From Mogibacterium sp. (GTDB lineage: Bacteria > Bacillota > Clostridia > Peptostreptococcales > Anaerovoracaceae): 64,000 bases of DNA. Location: the NCBI GenBank assembly GCA_017433975.1, contig JAFRGD010000033.1:1-64000 (forward strand), written 5' to 3'. The notes beneath the pieces are model-generated. The model was not told where the DNA came from. It saw only the letters and a program-made list of their open reading frames with translations, and did not search any database. Below are positions 24,864-35,600 of the stretch, piece after piece (positions within the stretch are counted from its first letter, which is position 1; every line of letters starts with the position of its first letter). A program made the translations under genes and the position numbers.

Positions 24864-25701
24864 CCAGCGGTTCCCCGGTCATCGGGTGCTTGAAAGCGAT
24901 ATGACAGGCGTGTAGCGCCTGTCTTTTCATTAGGTCTGGTGCGGCGCCGCCGTAAAGCGTATCGCCGACGATCGGGTGGCCGATGTGGGAGAGGTGTACG
25001 CGGATCTGGTGCGTACGGCCAGTGTGCAGCGTGAGTTCGACGAGCGTATAGTCATCGCCGAAGTGCTCGAGGACGTGGACGCCGGTTCTGGCCTCCTTGC
25101 CGCCGACCGGCATGACGGCGCGCTCCACGCGTTCATCCACCGGCCTGCCGATCGGCAGATCGATCTCGAAGTCGTCCGGCGTGATGTTGCCGTGCGCGAG
25201 GGCAATGTATTTCTTTTGGATGGAATGGCGGCGCATCTGCGCGGAGATGTCGTTCTGGACGTTCCCGCTCTTTGCGACGATGACGATTCCGGACGTATCG
25301 GTGTCGAGGCGGTTCGCGAACCGCACTTTAAAATGCTTGCCGGTATCGAGCATGTACTTGGTAATGCCGTTGGCAAGCGTATTGTCCGGGTGGCCTTTGG
25401 TCGGATGGACGGTGATACCCGGCTGTTTGTTCAGAATAAGCAGGTCGTCGTCCTCGTAAAGGATGTCGATCGGGATGTCCTGCGGCGGAAAATCGCTCGA
25501 CTCGTCCGGCAACCGCACCTCGATGACGCTGCCCGGCGCGGGTTTGAGATAGCCGGGCGAAGGAACGCCGTCCAGGTCGACCAGTCCCTGGTATTTCATT
25601 TTTGTCTTGAACCGGGAAGAAAACCGGTAGTTCGCCTTGAGAATCTGATTGACCGTCAAGCCGGCTTCTTCCTCGGTCACTACATGTCTGTATTTCGCCA
25701 T
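24784..25701 (-). CDS. RluA/RluD-family 23S/tRNA pseudouridine synthase
   Basis: The enzyme isomerises uridine to pseudouridine in RNA. The 305-residue protein has an N-terminal S4-like RNA-binding segment (about 13-75) and the catalytic domain with the family motif RFANRLDTDTSGIV (about 128-141), in which the aspartate of RLDTDTSG is the nucleophile. HTGRTHQIRVHL follows near 223-234. The rRNA or tRNA target cannot be told from sequence. Its ATG shares one base with the nadK stop (TAATG), so it is coupled to nadK; its 3' end overlaps the DUF975 gene by 80 bases. Confidence 0.92.
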   Translation of the reverse strand: MAKYRHVVTEEEAGLTVNQILKANYRFSSRFKTKMKYQGLVDLDGVPSPGYLKPAPGSVIEVRLPDESSDFPPQDIPIDILYEDDDLLILNKQPGITVHPTKGHPDNTLANGITKYMLDTGKHFKVRFANRLDTDTSGIVIVAKSGNVQNDISAQMRRHSIQKKYIALAHGNITPDDFEIDLPIGRPVDERVERAVMPVGGKEARTGVHVLEHFGDDYTLVELTLHTGRTHQIRVHLSHIGHPIVGDTLYGGAAPDLMKRQALHACHIAFKHPMTGEPLVISCGLPEDIRTALSSLRESPSRPQI

Positions 25702-26519
25702 TACAAAAGTTTGGACGTCAGTTTTTCCCAGTAATCGTATTTTGAAAACCGGATGATGCGGATGGATTTGTTGGACTTGGTGATCTCCGCTTTGTCGATG
25801 TGGTCGTATATGACGTCAAGACCGTCATACGACAGGAGAATCGGGTCGCTCACCGTCCGGCGGATCGGTACGATCGTGACTTTGTGGTCGTCACTGTACA
25901 TGATGCTCGACGGGAAGCAGCGGTACGCGTTCGTGTTGGATGGCGCGACCGGCGTCATCTGAAGCGCGTGCAGGTCCGGCGAGATGATCGCGCCGCCGAG
26001 CGCGTAGTTGTATGCAGTGGAACCGACTGGTGTGGAGAACAGAATTCCGTCACCGCTGAAGTCTTGGATCTTGGTATCTCCGATATAAACGGTGAAGTGG
26101 GTGACGTGCGTATACGGTCCGCGGATGAGGACTTCGTTCAGTCCGAGGTGGGTCTTGACGGTGCCGCCGGTGTAGATGGTGGCCTTGACCGGACTGATGT
26201 CCTGCAGCTGGTAATCGCCGGCGAGCAGCGGCGTCATGAAGCGCGGGATGTCCGCCGGTTCGAGTTCCTGGAAGAAGCCCAGATGGCCGGTATTGACGCC
26301 AAGAATCGGGCATTCCGGAAAGTTGCACTCCTGGATGAAGTGTAGGAACGTACCGTCGCCGCCGACGCAGGCGATCAGGTCGGCCTGATCCGAATCATCG
26401 GTCACCTGGTAACCTGCAGCAATAAGCTCTTCGGCGAGCATCTTGCTAACCGGGCCGGAGGTCTCGTTATTTCCGGTATAAATGAATATTTTGCCGGCAT
26501 TTGACGCTTGGGTATTCAT
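25701..26519 (-). CDS. nadK: NAD kinase
   Basis: NadK phosphorylates NAD to NADP. The 272-residue product has the GGDGTF motif (about 53-58), NTGHLGFF (about 77-84), a conserved NE pair (LNEVLIRG) and the glycine-rich DGILFSTPVGSTAYNYALGG region (about 158-177) typical of the family. The start at 26519 is preferred because GGAG sits six bases ahead; an ATG at 26531 has no site. It is the first gene of a leftward pair with the pseudouridine synthase. Confidence 0.94.
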   Translation of the reverse strand: MNTQASNAGKIFIYTGNNETSGPVSKMLAEELIAAGYQVTDDSDQADLIACVGGDGTFLHFIQECNFPECPILGVNTGHLGFFQELEPADIPRFMTPLLAGDYQLQDISPVKATIYTGGTVKTHLGLNEVLIRGPYTHVTHFTVYIGDTKIQDFSGDGILFSTPVGSTAYNYALGGAIISPDLHALQMTPVAPSNTNAYRCFPSSIMYSDDHKVTIVPIRRTVSDPILLSYDGLDVIYDHIDKAEITKSNKSIRIIRFSKYDYWEKLTSKLL

Positions 26520-26623
26520 TTTGTTCTCCATTTGTGGTATAATATATTGCTGTATTATGCGGTAATATCGACTTTTATCATATAACGGATTTAGTATATC
26601 ACATCCAGGCGGAAAGGGGAACG

Positions 26624-27184
26624 ATGGACCTGCAGGAATTCTTCGAAATTATCGATATCTGTGATCCGGAGGAGTTTAAATATTTCGAGAATCTGGCCGC
26701 GCTCCTCGAGGCGGACGGTTACATTCCGACAGAGCATATTCAGACGCTCCTGTCCGGTATCGATTCCGAACTGTACGGGGAGTTTCTCGAGACGTATTTT
26801 GACGAGTTCCTCGAGGAGATTCCGGACGAAGAGACCGATTTTTACGTCGCGGTCGAGAACATCAAACGGACGCTCCTCGGCGCGTTTCCGATGGACCACA
26901 ACGCGGACAACATGTATGAGTACGCGGAACTCCTGAACCGGTTCCGCAAGTGGTATCTGGAGGACCGGGATGTGATCCGCCTGACGGACGGTGCAGACGT
27001 GTCGGTGCGCGATGCGCGGTACGATCTCCGGGCGGCAGAGCTCCTGGGAGAAGATGTAAGGTATGACTTCCGCGCTGCGACGACGTTCGACGCCGGCGGT
27101 TATGATGTCCTGGTATCCGACATGATCTTGAATGATGAATACGACGGAGGTGACGACGGTGAAGGTCCGGATGATTTCTCTTAG
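26624..27184 (+). CDS. Unrecognised acidic protein ahead of dut
   Basis: I do not recognise a family. The 186-residue product is strongly acidic, lacks a signal peptide or membrane helix, and appears helical from 1 to 125 with clusters of Asp/Glu ([17 protein letters not shown] near 57-73). The C-terminal third is Asp/Gly-rich and likely disordered ([16 protein letters not shown]). A GGAAAGGGG site precedes the ATG, and codon use resembles its neighbours, so it is a real gene. Its last 26 bases overlap the start of dut, suggesting coupled translation with the nucleotide-pool and replication genes downstream. Confidence 0.78.
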   Translation: MDLQEFFEIIDICDPEEFKYFENLAALLEADGYIPTEHIQTLLSGIDSELYGEFLETYFDEFLEEIPDEETDFYVAVENIKRTLLGAFPMDHNADNMYEYAELLNRFRKWYLEDRDVIRLTDGADVSVRDARYDLRAAELLGEDVRYDFRAATTFDAGGYDVLVSDMILNDEYDGGDDGEGPDDFS

Positions 27185-27593
27185 CGGCGCAGCACCGCAA
27201 TATGCGACGCCGGGCGCAGCCGGGATGGACCTCCGGGCTTACACGGAGGAACCGATCGTTCTCCGGCCGATGGAACGCAGACTCATCCCGACGGGGCTTT
27301 TCATCGAGATTCCTGTTGGATACGAAGGCCAGGTCCGCGCACGGTCCGGCCTAGCGATCAAACACGGAATTGGGCTGGTGAACAGCGTCGGAACGATCGA
27401 CGCGGACTACCGCGGCGAGGTCAAGGTTCCGATGATCAACTTCGGGTCGGAGGACTTCGTGATCAATAACGGAGACCGCATCGCGCAGCTCGTCATCGCA
27501 AAGTGCGAGCAGGTCGAGATCGAACTCACGGAGGAACTCTCTGAGAGCGACCGCGGCGCCGGCGGCTTTGGCCACACGGGTGTGCAGGGCTGA
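27159..27593 (+). CDS. dut: dUTP diphosphatase
   Basis: Dut removes dUTP and supplies dUMP. The 144-residue trimeric-type protein shows the five motifs: AAGMDLRAY (I), [10 protein letters not shown] (II), [13 protein letters not shown] (III), [10 protein letters not shown] (IV) and [10 protein letters not shown] (V). GTG at 27159 is chosen because GGAGG lies eight bases upstream; ATG codons at 27132 and 27135 would place the site inside the gene. It overlaps the acidic protein gene by 26 bases. Confidence 0.94.
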   Translation: MKVRMISLSGAAPQYATPGAAGMDLRAYTEEPIVLRPMERRLIPTGLFIEIPVGYEGQVRARSGLAIKHGIGLVNSVGTIDADYRGEVKVPMINFGSEDFVINNGDRIAQLVIAKCEQVEIELTEELSESDRGAGGFGHTGVQG

Positions 27594-27650
27594 TCGCATT
27601 TAATAAACTGATTTGATTATATTGCAACACTTGTAGCATAAAGGAGTACT

Positions 27651-28652
27651 GTGTTACTTAGAACGGACCTGGAACGGCTGGAATATGAGAGGCTGTCTCC
27701 GCGTGCGGCAAAGGCCGCAGAGACGCGCGGGCGGGCGGTGCCGGAGGAGCAATGCGAATTCCGCACGGATTTTCAGCGCGACCGCGACCGGATCATCCAC
27801 TCCAAGGCGTTCCGCCGCCTGATGCACAAGACCCAGGTCTTTCTCGCGCATGAGGGAGATCACTACCGGACGCGCCTGACGCATACGCTCGAAGTAGCGC
27901 AGGTCGCGCGGACCATCGCGCGGGCGCTCGCTTACAACGAAGACCTCACGGAGGCCATCGCGCTCGGCCACGACATCGGCCATACACCGTTCGGCCACAG
28001 CGGGGAATCCATCCTCAATCTGCTCCACCCGGAGGGCTTCCGACACAACGAGCAGTCACTCCGCGTCGTCGATGAGCTCGAGATGACGTCCCGGCGCCGC
28101 GGCCTGAACCTGACCATGGAAGTCCGCGACGGGATCCGCAACCACAGCGGTCCGGACGTTCCGTTCACACTGGAGGGACAGATCGTCCGCATCAGTGACC
28201 GGATCGCATATGTCAACCACGATATCGATGATGCGCTTCGGAGCGGCGTGCTTTCGATGAGCGACATTCCAAAGCGGGACCTCGACGTCCTTGGCATGAC
28301 GCACAGCGAGCGGATCAATAACCTCATCGTCGACCTCGTCCGGTCGAGCGACGGGCAGGATTCCATCCGCCTGAGTGATACGTTCAGCGAGGCGCTGCTG
28401 GACCTCCGCGCGTTCATGTTTGAACATGTTTACTATAGTCCCGAGGTCAAGCGCATCGAGGATCTGAGCCGCATCGAGACCGTCCTGACTTCGCTTTACC
28501 GCTATTATTGCGAGAACCCGCAGGAGATGCCTACATTGTACGTTGACCTGATCGCGCAGGACGGCGTGCAGTGTGCGGTCAAGGATTATATCTCCTGCAT
28601 GACCGACCGCTTTGCGATGTCAAAGTATAAGGAGCTCGAACATGTCTTTTGA
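27651..28652 (+). CDS. dgt: dGTP triphosphohydrolase-like HD protein
   Basis: This HD-domain phosphohydrolase splits dNTPs, typically dGTP, to deoxynucleoside and triphosphate. The 333-residue protein has the HD signature: RLTHTLEVAQVARTIARALAY region with His at about 76, then GHDIGHTPFGHSGE (about 103-116) and a later DRIAYVNHDIDDA. It is of the short, non-E. coli type. The GTG start at 27651 follows AAGGAG. It overlaps the dnaG start by 11 bases, an arrangement (dgt-dnaG-rpoD) common in Clostridia. Confidence 0.92.
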   Translation: MLLRTDLERLEYERLSPRAAKAAETRGRAVPEEQCEFRTDFQRDRDRIIHSKAFRRLMHKTQVFLAHEGDHYRTRLTHTLEVAQVARTIARALAYNEDLTEAIALGHDIGHTPFGHSGESILNLLHPEGFRHNEQSLRVVDELEMTSRRRGLNLTMEVRDGIRNHSGPDVPFTLEGQIVRISDRIAYVNHDIDDALRSGVLSMSDIPKRDLDVLGMTHSERINNLIVDLVRSSDGQDSIRLSDTFSEALLDLRAFMFEHVYYSPEVKRIEDLSRIETVLTSLYRYYCENPQEMPTLYVDLIAQDGVQCAVKDYISCMTDRFAMSKYKELEHVF

Positions 28653-30408
28653 CAATTCTTTCATCGACAATCTCAAAGCGGGAATCAACATCGTCGACGT
28701 CATCGGGCGCGACGTGCGGCTGACCAAGGCGGGGAGCAATTACAAAGGCCTCTGTCCGTTCCATAACGAGAAGACGCCGTCGTTCATGGTGTCTGAGCAG
28801 AAACAAATTTTTACCTGCTTCGGCTGCGGCGAGAAGGGCGACGTCATCGAGTACGTTAAACGGCGGAACAACATGACGTTCATGGAGGCGGTCGAGAAAC
28901 TGTGTGAAGACTACAACATCGAAATGCCGCGGACGAGCGCCCCGCGAGTCGATTACAACAAATACTATGAAATCAACCGACTTGCCGCGCGGTTCTTTTA
29001 TCAGAAGCTGACCGGCGACAAGAATCCGGGCTACGCATACATCCGAAAGCGTGGCATCACCGACGAGACGATCACCAAATTCGGCCTCGGCTTCGCGCCG
29101 AACGCCTGGCACGAGCTGTACGACCACCTCAAGGAGCAAGGCGTCTCCGACGAGGACATGCTCAAACTCGGGCTGATCAATAAGGGGAAAGAAGGCTTTT
29201 ACGATAAATTCCGCAACCGCGTGATCTTCCCGATTTTCAACACGCAAGGCAAGGTCATCGGCTTCGGCGGCCGCGCGATCGGCGACGCAAATCCAAAGTA
29301 TTTGAACTCGTCCGAGAGCGACGTCTTCCTCAAGAAGAACAACCTGTTCGCGCTGAACTTCACCAAAGGGGACATCGCGAAAGCGGACCTGGCACTGATC
29401 GTCGAAGGGTATATGGACGCGATTTCGCTCTACCAGAATGGGGTAAAGAACGTCGCGGCGTCGCTCGGAACCGCGCTGACCGAGAACCAGGGGCGGCTGC
29501 TTTCACGGTTCACAAAGAATGTCGTACTGTCGTACGACGCGGACGCGGCGGGCATCGCGGCTGCGGTGCGCGGAATCGACGTCATGCGGGCGGCGGGCTG
29601 CAACGTCAGGATCCTCCGGATCAACGACGGGAAGGACCCGGACGACTACATCCGCAAGAATGGCCGCGAGGCGTTTGAACGGTTGGTCCGCGAGGCAGTA
29701 CCGGCGACGGACTTCCGGCTCCAGGTGCTGCAGACCGGGTATGACCTGACGGACGACATGCAGGTGCTCGATTACATCAGACGATGCGTTCCGGTGCTCC
29801 GGTCCCTCGGGGCGGTGGAACAGGACATCTATATCAAGCGGCTCGCTTCGCAGTTCGGCCTGTCCGAGACCGCGATCGCGACTGAAGTCCGGACGGACAA
29901 CAACGCAGCGTCCACCCGTCCGCGGTTTGACCCCGCGCGGCAGGGGCCGCGGCGGCGGCAGCCGGACGACAGTGAGCGGCGGCTGGAATATTCGTTTTTA
30001 ATCCTTGGAATATATAACGCAGCATATCTGCAGCGGTTACAGGCGGATCACATTGAATTCCGGACGCCGGCCGCCAACAGGATCTACGGCATTTTGCGCG
30101 GCATAGCTGCAAAGTCAGGCTACCGCGGTATGGAACTGGACCGCCGGGAGATCTCGATGGCGCTCGACCCCGAAGAAGAGGCTGAATTGAACCGCATGCT
30201 GGATATCATCAAAGTCGGCCCGGACGACGAGGCGTTTTATCAGGAATGCCGGGCGAGATATACCCTGAACGGGTATCATCTCCGGCGGACGGAGCTGCTC
30301 AACGAGCTCCAGGTCGCCGAACAATTCGGTAATGCGCAGGAAATGGAGAAGATCGTTTCGGAGTTGACCGAGCTCGACGAGGCGATCAGAAAGGTAAGGA
30401 ACAACTGA
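28642..30408 (+). CDS. dnaG: DNA primase DnaG
   Basis: DnaG makes the RNA primers for replication. The 588-residue protein has the CHC2 zinc-binding domain (CPFHNEKTPSF near 39-49, then CFGCGEKGD), the RNA polymerase/TOPRIM core with LIVEGYMDAISLY and SYDADAAG metal motifs (about 253-300), and a C-terminal helicase-binding region after an Arg-rich linker near 430. The ATG at 28642 has an AAGGAGCT site; codons upstream lie in dgt. Its TGA is directly followed by the rpoD ATG. Confidence 0.96.
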   Translation: MSFDNSFIDNLKAGINIVDVIGRDVRLTKAGSNYKGLCPFHNEKTPSFMVSEQKQIFTCFGCGEKGDVIEYVKRRNNMTFMEAVEKLCEDYNIEMPRTSAPRVDYNKYYEINRLAARFFYQKLTGDKNPGYAYIRKRGITDETITKFGLGFAPNAWHELYDHLKEQGVSDEDMLKLGLINKGKEGFYDKFRNRVIFPIFNTQGKVIGFGGRAIGDANPKYLNSSESDVFLKKNNLFALNFTKGDIAKADLALIVEGYMDAISLYQNGVKNVAASLGTALTENQGRLLSRFTKNVVLSYDADAAGIAAAVRGIDVMRAAGCNVRILRINDGKDPDDYIRKNGREAFERLVREAVPATDFRLQVLQTGYDLTDDMQVLDYIRRCVPVLRSLGAVEQDIYIKRLASQFGLSETAIATEVRTDNNAASTRPRFDPARQGPRRRQPDDSERRLEYSFLILGIYNAAYLQRLQADHIEFRTPAANRIYGILRGIAAKSGYRGMELDRREISMALDPEEEAELNRMLDIIKVGPDDEAFYQECRARYTLNGYHLRRTELLNELQVAEQFGNAQEMEKIVSELTELDEAIRKVRNN

Positions 30409-31572
30409 ATGCCAAAGAAGAAAACATCCGATGCAGTGAATGACAGCAATCTGACGGAAGAAGAAAAGCGCGAGAAGTCCGTAGCAGAACTGATCGACCT
30501 GGCAAAGAAATCCGGCGGCGAGATCACGATCTCCGAGGTGGGGGACCACCTCGCCGAGGTCAATCTGACCAAGGACGAGATCGATGACACGTTTGACCTG
30601 CTGGAGCGCGAAGGCGTGAGCGTCATCAGCGCGCGCGAGCCGCTCGCGGACGACCTGACGGACGACGACCTCGACGACGATGACGGCGTGATCCTCAAGA
30701 GCAACGGCGAGATCGACGTCGACGCGACGGTGCCAAAGACGCTGCCGACGGACGACCCGGTCCGCATGTACCTCAAGGAGATCGGCAAGGTGCCGCTGCT
30801 CACCGCGGAGGAGGAAAAAGACCTCGCGATCCGCATCGAGCACGGCGACGAAGAGGCCAAAAAGAAACTCTGCGAGAGCAACCTCCGCCTCGTTGTCAGC
30901 ATCGCAAAGAAATACCTGAACCGCGGTCTGAGCTTCCTCGACCTGATCCAGGAGGGCAACCTCGGACTGATCAAGGCCGTCGACAAGTTCGACTATACCA
31001 AGGGCTATAAGTTCTCCACGTATGCGACGTGGTGGATCCGCCAGGCGATCACCCGTTCCATCGCGGACCAGGCGCGGACCATCCGCATCCCGGTTCACAT
31101 GGTCGAGACGATCAACAAGCTGATCCGCGTGTCCAGACAGCTCCTGCAGGAGTACGGGCGTGAGCCGACGTCGGAGGAGATCGCGGCTGAGATGGGCATC
31201 TCCGTCGAAAAGGTCCGCGAGATCAAGAAGATCTCCCAGGATCCGGTATCGCTCGAGACCCCGATCGGCGAGGAGGAGGACAGCCACCTCGGCGACTTCA
31301 TCCCGGACGACGAGGTCCAGGCGCCGATCGACGCCGCCGCGATGTCGATGCTCAAGGAGCAGCTCATGGAGGTTCTCGATACGCTTTCCGAACGCGAGAA
31401 GAAAGTCCTCATGCTCCGCTTCGGCCTCGAGGACGGACGGTCCCGCACCCTCGAAGAAGTCGGCCGTGAGTTCAACGTCACGCGTGAGCGCATCCGGCAG
31501 ATCGAGGCGAAGGCGCTCCGCAAACTGAGACATCCGAGCCGCAGCAAGAAACTGAAAGATTATCTGGAGTAG
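30409..31572 (+). CDS. rpoD: RNA polymerase primary sigma factor RpoD (SigA)
   Basis: This is the housekeeping sigma factor. The 387-residue product has an acidic N-terminal region 1.1 (to about 110), region 1.2 at [16 protein letters not shown], region 2 with the -10 recognition helix ([17 protein letters not shown]), region 3 and region 4 with the helix-turn-helix ending [17 protein letters not shown]. These recognise TTGACA/TATAAT promoters, and many such sites occur in this window. It begins immediately after dnaG without a gap. Confidence 0.97.
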   Translation: MPKKKTSDAVNDSNLTEEEKREKSVAELIDLAKKSGGEITISEVGDHLAEVNLTKDEIDDTFDLLEREGVSVISAREPLADDLTDDDLDDDDGVILKSNGEIDVDATVPKTLPTDDPVRMYLKEIGKVPLLTAEEEKDLAIRIEHGDEEAKKKLCESNLRLVVSIAKKYLNRGLSFLDLIQEGNLGLIKAVDKFDYTKGYKFSTYATWWIRQAITRSIADQARTIRIPVHMVETINKLIRVSRQLLQEYGREPTSEEIAAEMGISVEKVREIKKISQDPVSLETPIGEEEDSHLGDFIPDDEVQAPIDAAAMSMLKEQLMEVLDTLSEREKKVLMLRFGLEDGRSRTLEEVGREFNVTRERIRQIEAKALRKLRHPSRSKKLKDYLE

Positions 31573-31573
31573 T

Positions 31574-32275
31574 ATGAGAATTTCAGACAGACTGACGGCG
31601 ATCTGCCGCGCGGCGGAGCCGGGGGAATCGGTGGCTGACATCGGCACGGACCACGGATACGTCCCGTACATGCTTTACCGCGACGGGACGGCGCCCAAGG
31701 TCATCATGAGCGACGTCAGCGCGGGGTCGCTCGCGAAGGCGAAGCAGACCTTTGCAGAACATGAGACAAAGGTTCCGGAGGACTGGTTCCGCGTGGGCGA
31801 CGGCCTCGACACGATCGGGCCGGGCGAAGTCGATACCGTGATCATCGCCGGCCTCGGCGGGAGGACCATCATCGATATCCTCTCGGCGGATCCGGACAAA
31901 ACGCGCACGGTTCATCGACTCATACTGCAACCGCGGAATGCCGCAGGAACGGTCCGATTTTGGCTTTTTACGCACGGTTTTCGCATATGTGAGGAAATCC
32001 TCGCGAAGGAAGGAAAATTCGTCTGTGAGGTCATTTCTGCGGTTTCCGGGGCATCTGAGCCGACGGCTCCTCCTTATCCGGAGGACGACATCCGCTGGGC
32101 TTACCCGGAGATGTTCCGCTCGTGCGATGCGGCGCTGCTCCGCGAACGGATCGGTTGGAAACTGAGCAGCATCGAGGAGGAAGTCACAAATCTCAGACAG
32201 AGCAGTACAGACCAATCGGAGCGGATCCGCAGGCTCTCGGCCGACGCGGACTACCTCCGGAGATTCATCGAATAA
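31574..32275 (+). CDS. trmK: tRNA (adenine(22)-N1)-methyltransferase TrmK
   Basis: TrmK methylates N1 of A22 in tRNA using S-adenosylmethionine. The 233-residue protein has the SAM motif VADIGTDHGYVP (about 21-32), an IIAGLGGRTI stretch (about 91-100) and a C-terminal coiled coil, all typical of the COG2384 family found beside rpoD in Firmicutes. It starts one base after the rpoD stop; no separate ribosome site is needed if translation is coupled. The gene is followed by rnpB. Confidence 0.9.
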   Translation: MRISDRLTAICRAAEPGESVADIGTDHGYVPYMLYRDGTAPKVIMSDVSAGSLAKAKQTFAEHETKVPEDWFRVGDGLDTIGPGEVDTVIIAGLGGRTIIDILSADPDKTRTVHRLILQPRNAAGTVRFWLFTHGFRICEEILAKEGKFVCEVISAVSGASEPTAPPYPEDDIRWAYPEMFRSCDAALLRERIGWKLSSIEEEVTNLRQSSTDQSERIRRLSADADYLRRFIE

Positions 32276-32304
32276 TTCGCTATTTCATTTGTTGTAACAA
32301 TACG

Positions 32305-32652
32305 CGGGTAAACCAGACGGTTGCGCCTGCCAACCAGAGCAGGTGAGGAAAGTCCGGGCTCCACAGGGCAAGGATGCCGGATAACGTCCGGCGTAGGTAA
32401 CTATAGGGAAAGTGCAACAGAAACATACCGCCGAAACGGGTCATGCCGTGGTAAGGTTGAAATGGTGAGGTAAGAGCTCACCGGCGTCTTGGAGACAAGG
32501 CGGCCGTGTAAACCCCATCCGGAGCAAGACTAAGCAGGGCCTCGCAAGGGGGCGGCCCGTCCCCGCCCGAAGGTAAGTCGCTGGAGGCCGTCAGCAATGG
32601 CGGTCCAAGATGGATGACCGTCCAACACAGAACCCGGCTTATGGTTTACCCG
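32305..32652 (+). ncRNA. rnpB: RNase P RNA (bacterial class A)
   Basis: The RNA subunit of RNase P matures tRNA 5' ends. P1 forms between CGGGTAAACCA (32305-32315) and TGGTTTACCCG (32642-32652). Conserved core blocks are present in order: GAGGAAAGTCCGGGCTCC with ACAGGGCAAGGATGCC (P4 5' side, J3/4), GAAACGGGTC, a GTAAACCCCATCCGGAGCAAG-type segment, and the CR V block ACAGAACCCGGCTTA. The length of about 348 bases and layout fit the ancestral class A. Confidence 0.96.
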
Positions 32653-32667
32653 TTTTTTGTTTTTTTA
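32642..32667 (+). terminator. rnpB 3' end and T run
   Basis: The 3' arm of P1 is followed by TTTTTTGTTTTTTT, so the closing helix of the RNA may double as its terminator. The large activase gene starts 12 bases further on. Confidence 0.65.
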
Positions 32668-32678
32668 CGAAGGTGAAA

Positions 32679-35600
32679 ATGTTCAGATTAGGGATCGATG
32701 TCGGTTCAACAACTGTTAAATTAATATTATTGGATGACGAGGGGCAGATCCTCTACGACCGGTATGAGCGGCACATGTCCAATGTGTTCGAAAAGGTCGA
32801 AGAGCTCCTCAAGGACCTCATGAACGAACGGGGAGACCTTGAACTCAAAGCAGTCATCACCGGGTCCGGCGGTTTATCGCTGGCGAATTTGTTTGGAATC
32901 AAATTCGAGCAGGAGGTCATCGCCTGCAGCAAAGCGGTTGAGACGCTGATTCCGGAGACGGACGTCGCGATCGAGCTCGGCGGCGAAGACGCAAAGATCA
33001 CGTTCTACGGCTCCACGGTGGAGCAGCGGATGAACGGGACCTGCGCGGGCGGAACCGGGGCTTTCATCGATCAAATGGCGGTTCTCCTGAACACGGACCT
33101 GGACGGCCTGAACGAAGCCGCAAAGGATTATCAGATTATCTATCCGATCGCGTCGCGGTGCGGTGTTTTTGCAAAGACGGACATCCAGCCGCTGATCAAC
33201 GACGGGGCGCGGACGGCTGACATCGCGGCGTCCATCTTTCAGGCGGTCGCAAACCAGACCATTTCAGGCCTCGCATGCGGGCATCCGATCCGCGGACACG
33301 TCGCGTTCCTCGGCGGGCCGCTGCAGTACAGGTCTGAGCTCCGCCGGCGGTTCATCGAGACGCTCGGCCTGACGGACGAGGAAGTGATTTTCCCGGAGAA
33401 TGCGAAGTACTTTGTCGCAATCGGCGCGGCGTATCTCGCGGACAAGGAGAAAACAGTCGTCCTGTCAGACCTGATTTCAGCCATCGAGACCGCTGACCCG
33501 AACGCGATTTCCGGCACCAAGTATCTGGAGCCGCTATTCGCCAATGAGCAGGAGTACCTGGAATTCAAGGAGCGGCACGCGCGGGCCAAAATGGAACGCG
33601 GCGACCTTTCGGACGCCATGGGACCGCTGTTCCTCGGCATCGACGCGGGGTCAACGACGACCAAAGCGGCGATCATTGACCGCGACAAGCGGTTGCTTTT
33701 TGACCACTATCAGAACAACGAAGGAGACCCGATCGAGGTCGTCCGCAACATTCTGAAAGAATTATATTCGAAGCTGCCGGAACAGGCATACATCGGGCGT
33801 GCCGTCGTCACCGGATACGGGGAAGGACTCATCCAGGCCGCGTTCAAGATCGACGCGGGCGAGATCGAGACGATGGCGCATTACAAAGCCGCGAGCCAGT
33901 TCCTGCCGGGCGTGACGTTCATCCTCGACATCGGCGGCCAGGACATGAAGTGCATGAAAATTAAGGACGGCGCGGTGTCCAGCATCATGTTGAACGAAGC
34001 CTGTTCGTCCGGCTGCGGTTCGTTTATCGAAACCTACGCGAAATCCGTCGACATGACGGTTCCGGACTTCGCGTACGAGGCGCTCCGGTCGCAGAATCCG
34101 GTTGACCTCGGGACGCGCTGCACGGTTTTCATGAACTCCAAGGTGAAACAGGCGCAGAAGGAAGGCGCATCGATCGCGGACATCTCCGCGGGACTTTCGT
34201 ATTCCGTCATAAAAAACGCTTTATATAAAGTCATCAAACTCCGGAATCCGGAGGAAACCGGGGACAAGGTCGTCGTACAGGGCGGTACGTTCCTGAACGA
34301 AGCGGTTCTGCGCAGCATCGAGCTCATCCTCGGAAAGAACGTCATCCGGCCGGAGACGTCCGGCCTCATGGGCGCGTACGGTGCGGCCATCGACGCGTGC
34401 GAGAACTACGTCAGCGGACAACGCTCCGGCATCCTGACCAGGGACGCGCTTGACACGTTCAGCGTCCGCACGACCAACGCGCGCTGCGGCAGGTGCGGCA
34501 ACAACTGCATCCTGACGATCTCCCGGTTTTCCGACGGGAGCCGGTACGTGACCGGAAACCGCTGCGAGAAAGGCGCCGGGGAGTCCGCGGTATACAATGA
34601 CCTTCCGAACCTGTATAAAACGAAACGGGACGTCCTCTTTGAACGGCCGGTGCTGGCACCGGAAGAAGCGCGCCGCGGGGAGATCGGAATCCCGCGCGTG
34701 CTTAACATGTACGAGGACTACCCGTTCTGGCACGCATTCTTTACCGAACTCGGCTTCCGCATCGTATTGAGCCCGTTCAGCAATAAGGCGATTTATGAGA
34801 GCGGGATGGACACCATCTCTTCGGATACCGCATGCTACCCGGCGAAGCTCGTCCACGGGCACATCAAATGGCTCGTCGAGCACGGTGTCAAGCGGATTTT
34901 CTATCCGTGCATTAATTTCGAGACCGTCGAGGACCGGACTGCGCCGAACCATTACAACTGCCCGGTGGTCGCGTCGTATCCGGAAGTCATCGACAAGAAC
35001 ATGGCGGAATACCTCTGCGAAAACGGCGTGGAGTACTATCATCCGTTCGTTCCGTTCGACAACGACGAGCGCCTAACGGAAGAGTTTGTCAAGTTCTTCA
35101 GCGGAACGCGCCAGATCGACAACGCCAGCGTTAAGAACATAATTAAGACCTATGGACTGGAAGACACCCGGGAATACGGGCTCTTTCAGATGAACATTTC
35201 GAAAAGCGAAGTCTCCGCCGCAATCAAAGCCGGCAGGAGGGCGCATGCGGACTTCAAGGGCGAAATGCGGCGCCAGGGCGACGCGGCACTCGCGTTCATG
35301 GCGGACAACGAGAAGAAAGGCGTCGTTCTTTCCGGCAGACCGTATCACCTCGACCCGGAGGTCAACCACGGGCTGGACAATATCATCAACCAGCAGGACA
35401 TGGTCGTCCTGACCGAGGACTCGATCAGCTGGAAAATCGACACCGCGCGGCCGATCCGCGTCTTAGACCAGTGGATGTATCATTCCAGACTGTATAAGGC
35501 TGCGCTGTTCGCCGGCCAGAGGAAGGACGTGGAGCTGATCCAGCTGAATTCCTTCGGCTGCGGCCTCGACGCCGTGACGACCGACGAGGTCGATGAGCTT

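Noticed and set aside
30115-31671. A 518-codon frame antisense to rpoD
   Set aside because: rpoD is certain from sigma regions 1.2 to 4. The antisense product is a Leu/Val/Asp-rich artefact.
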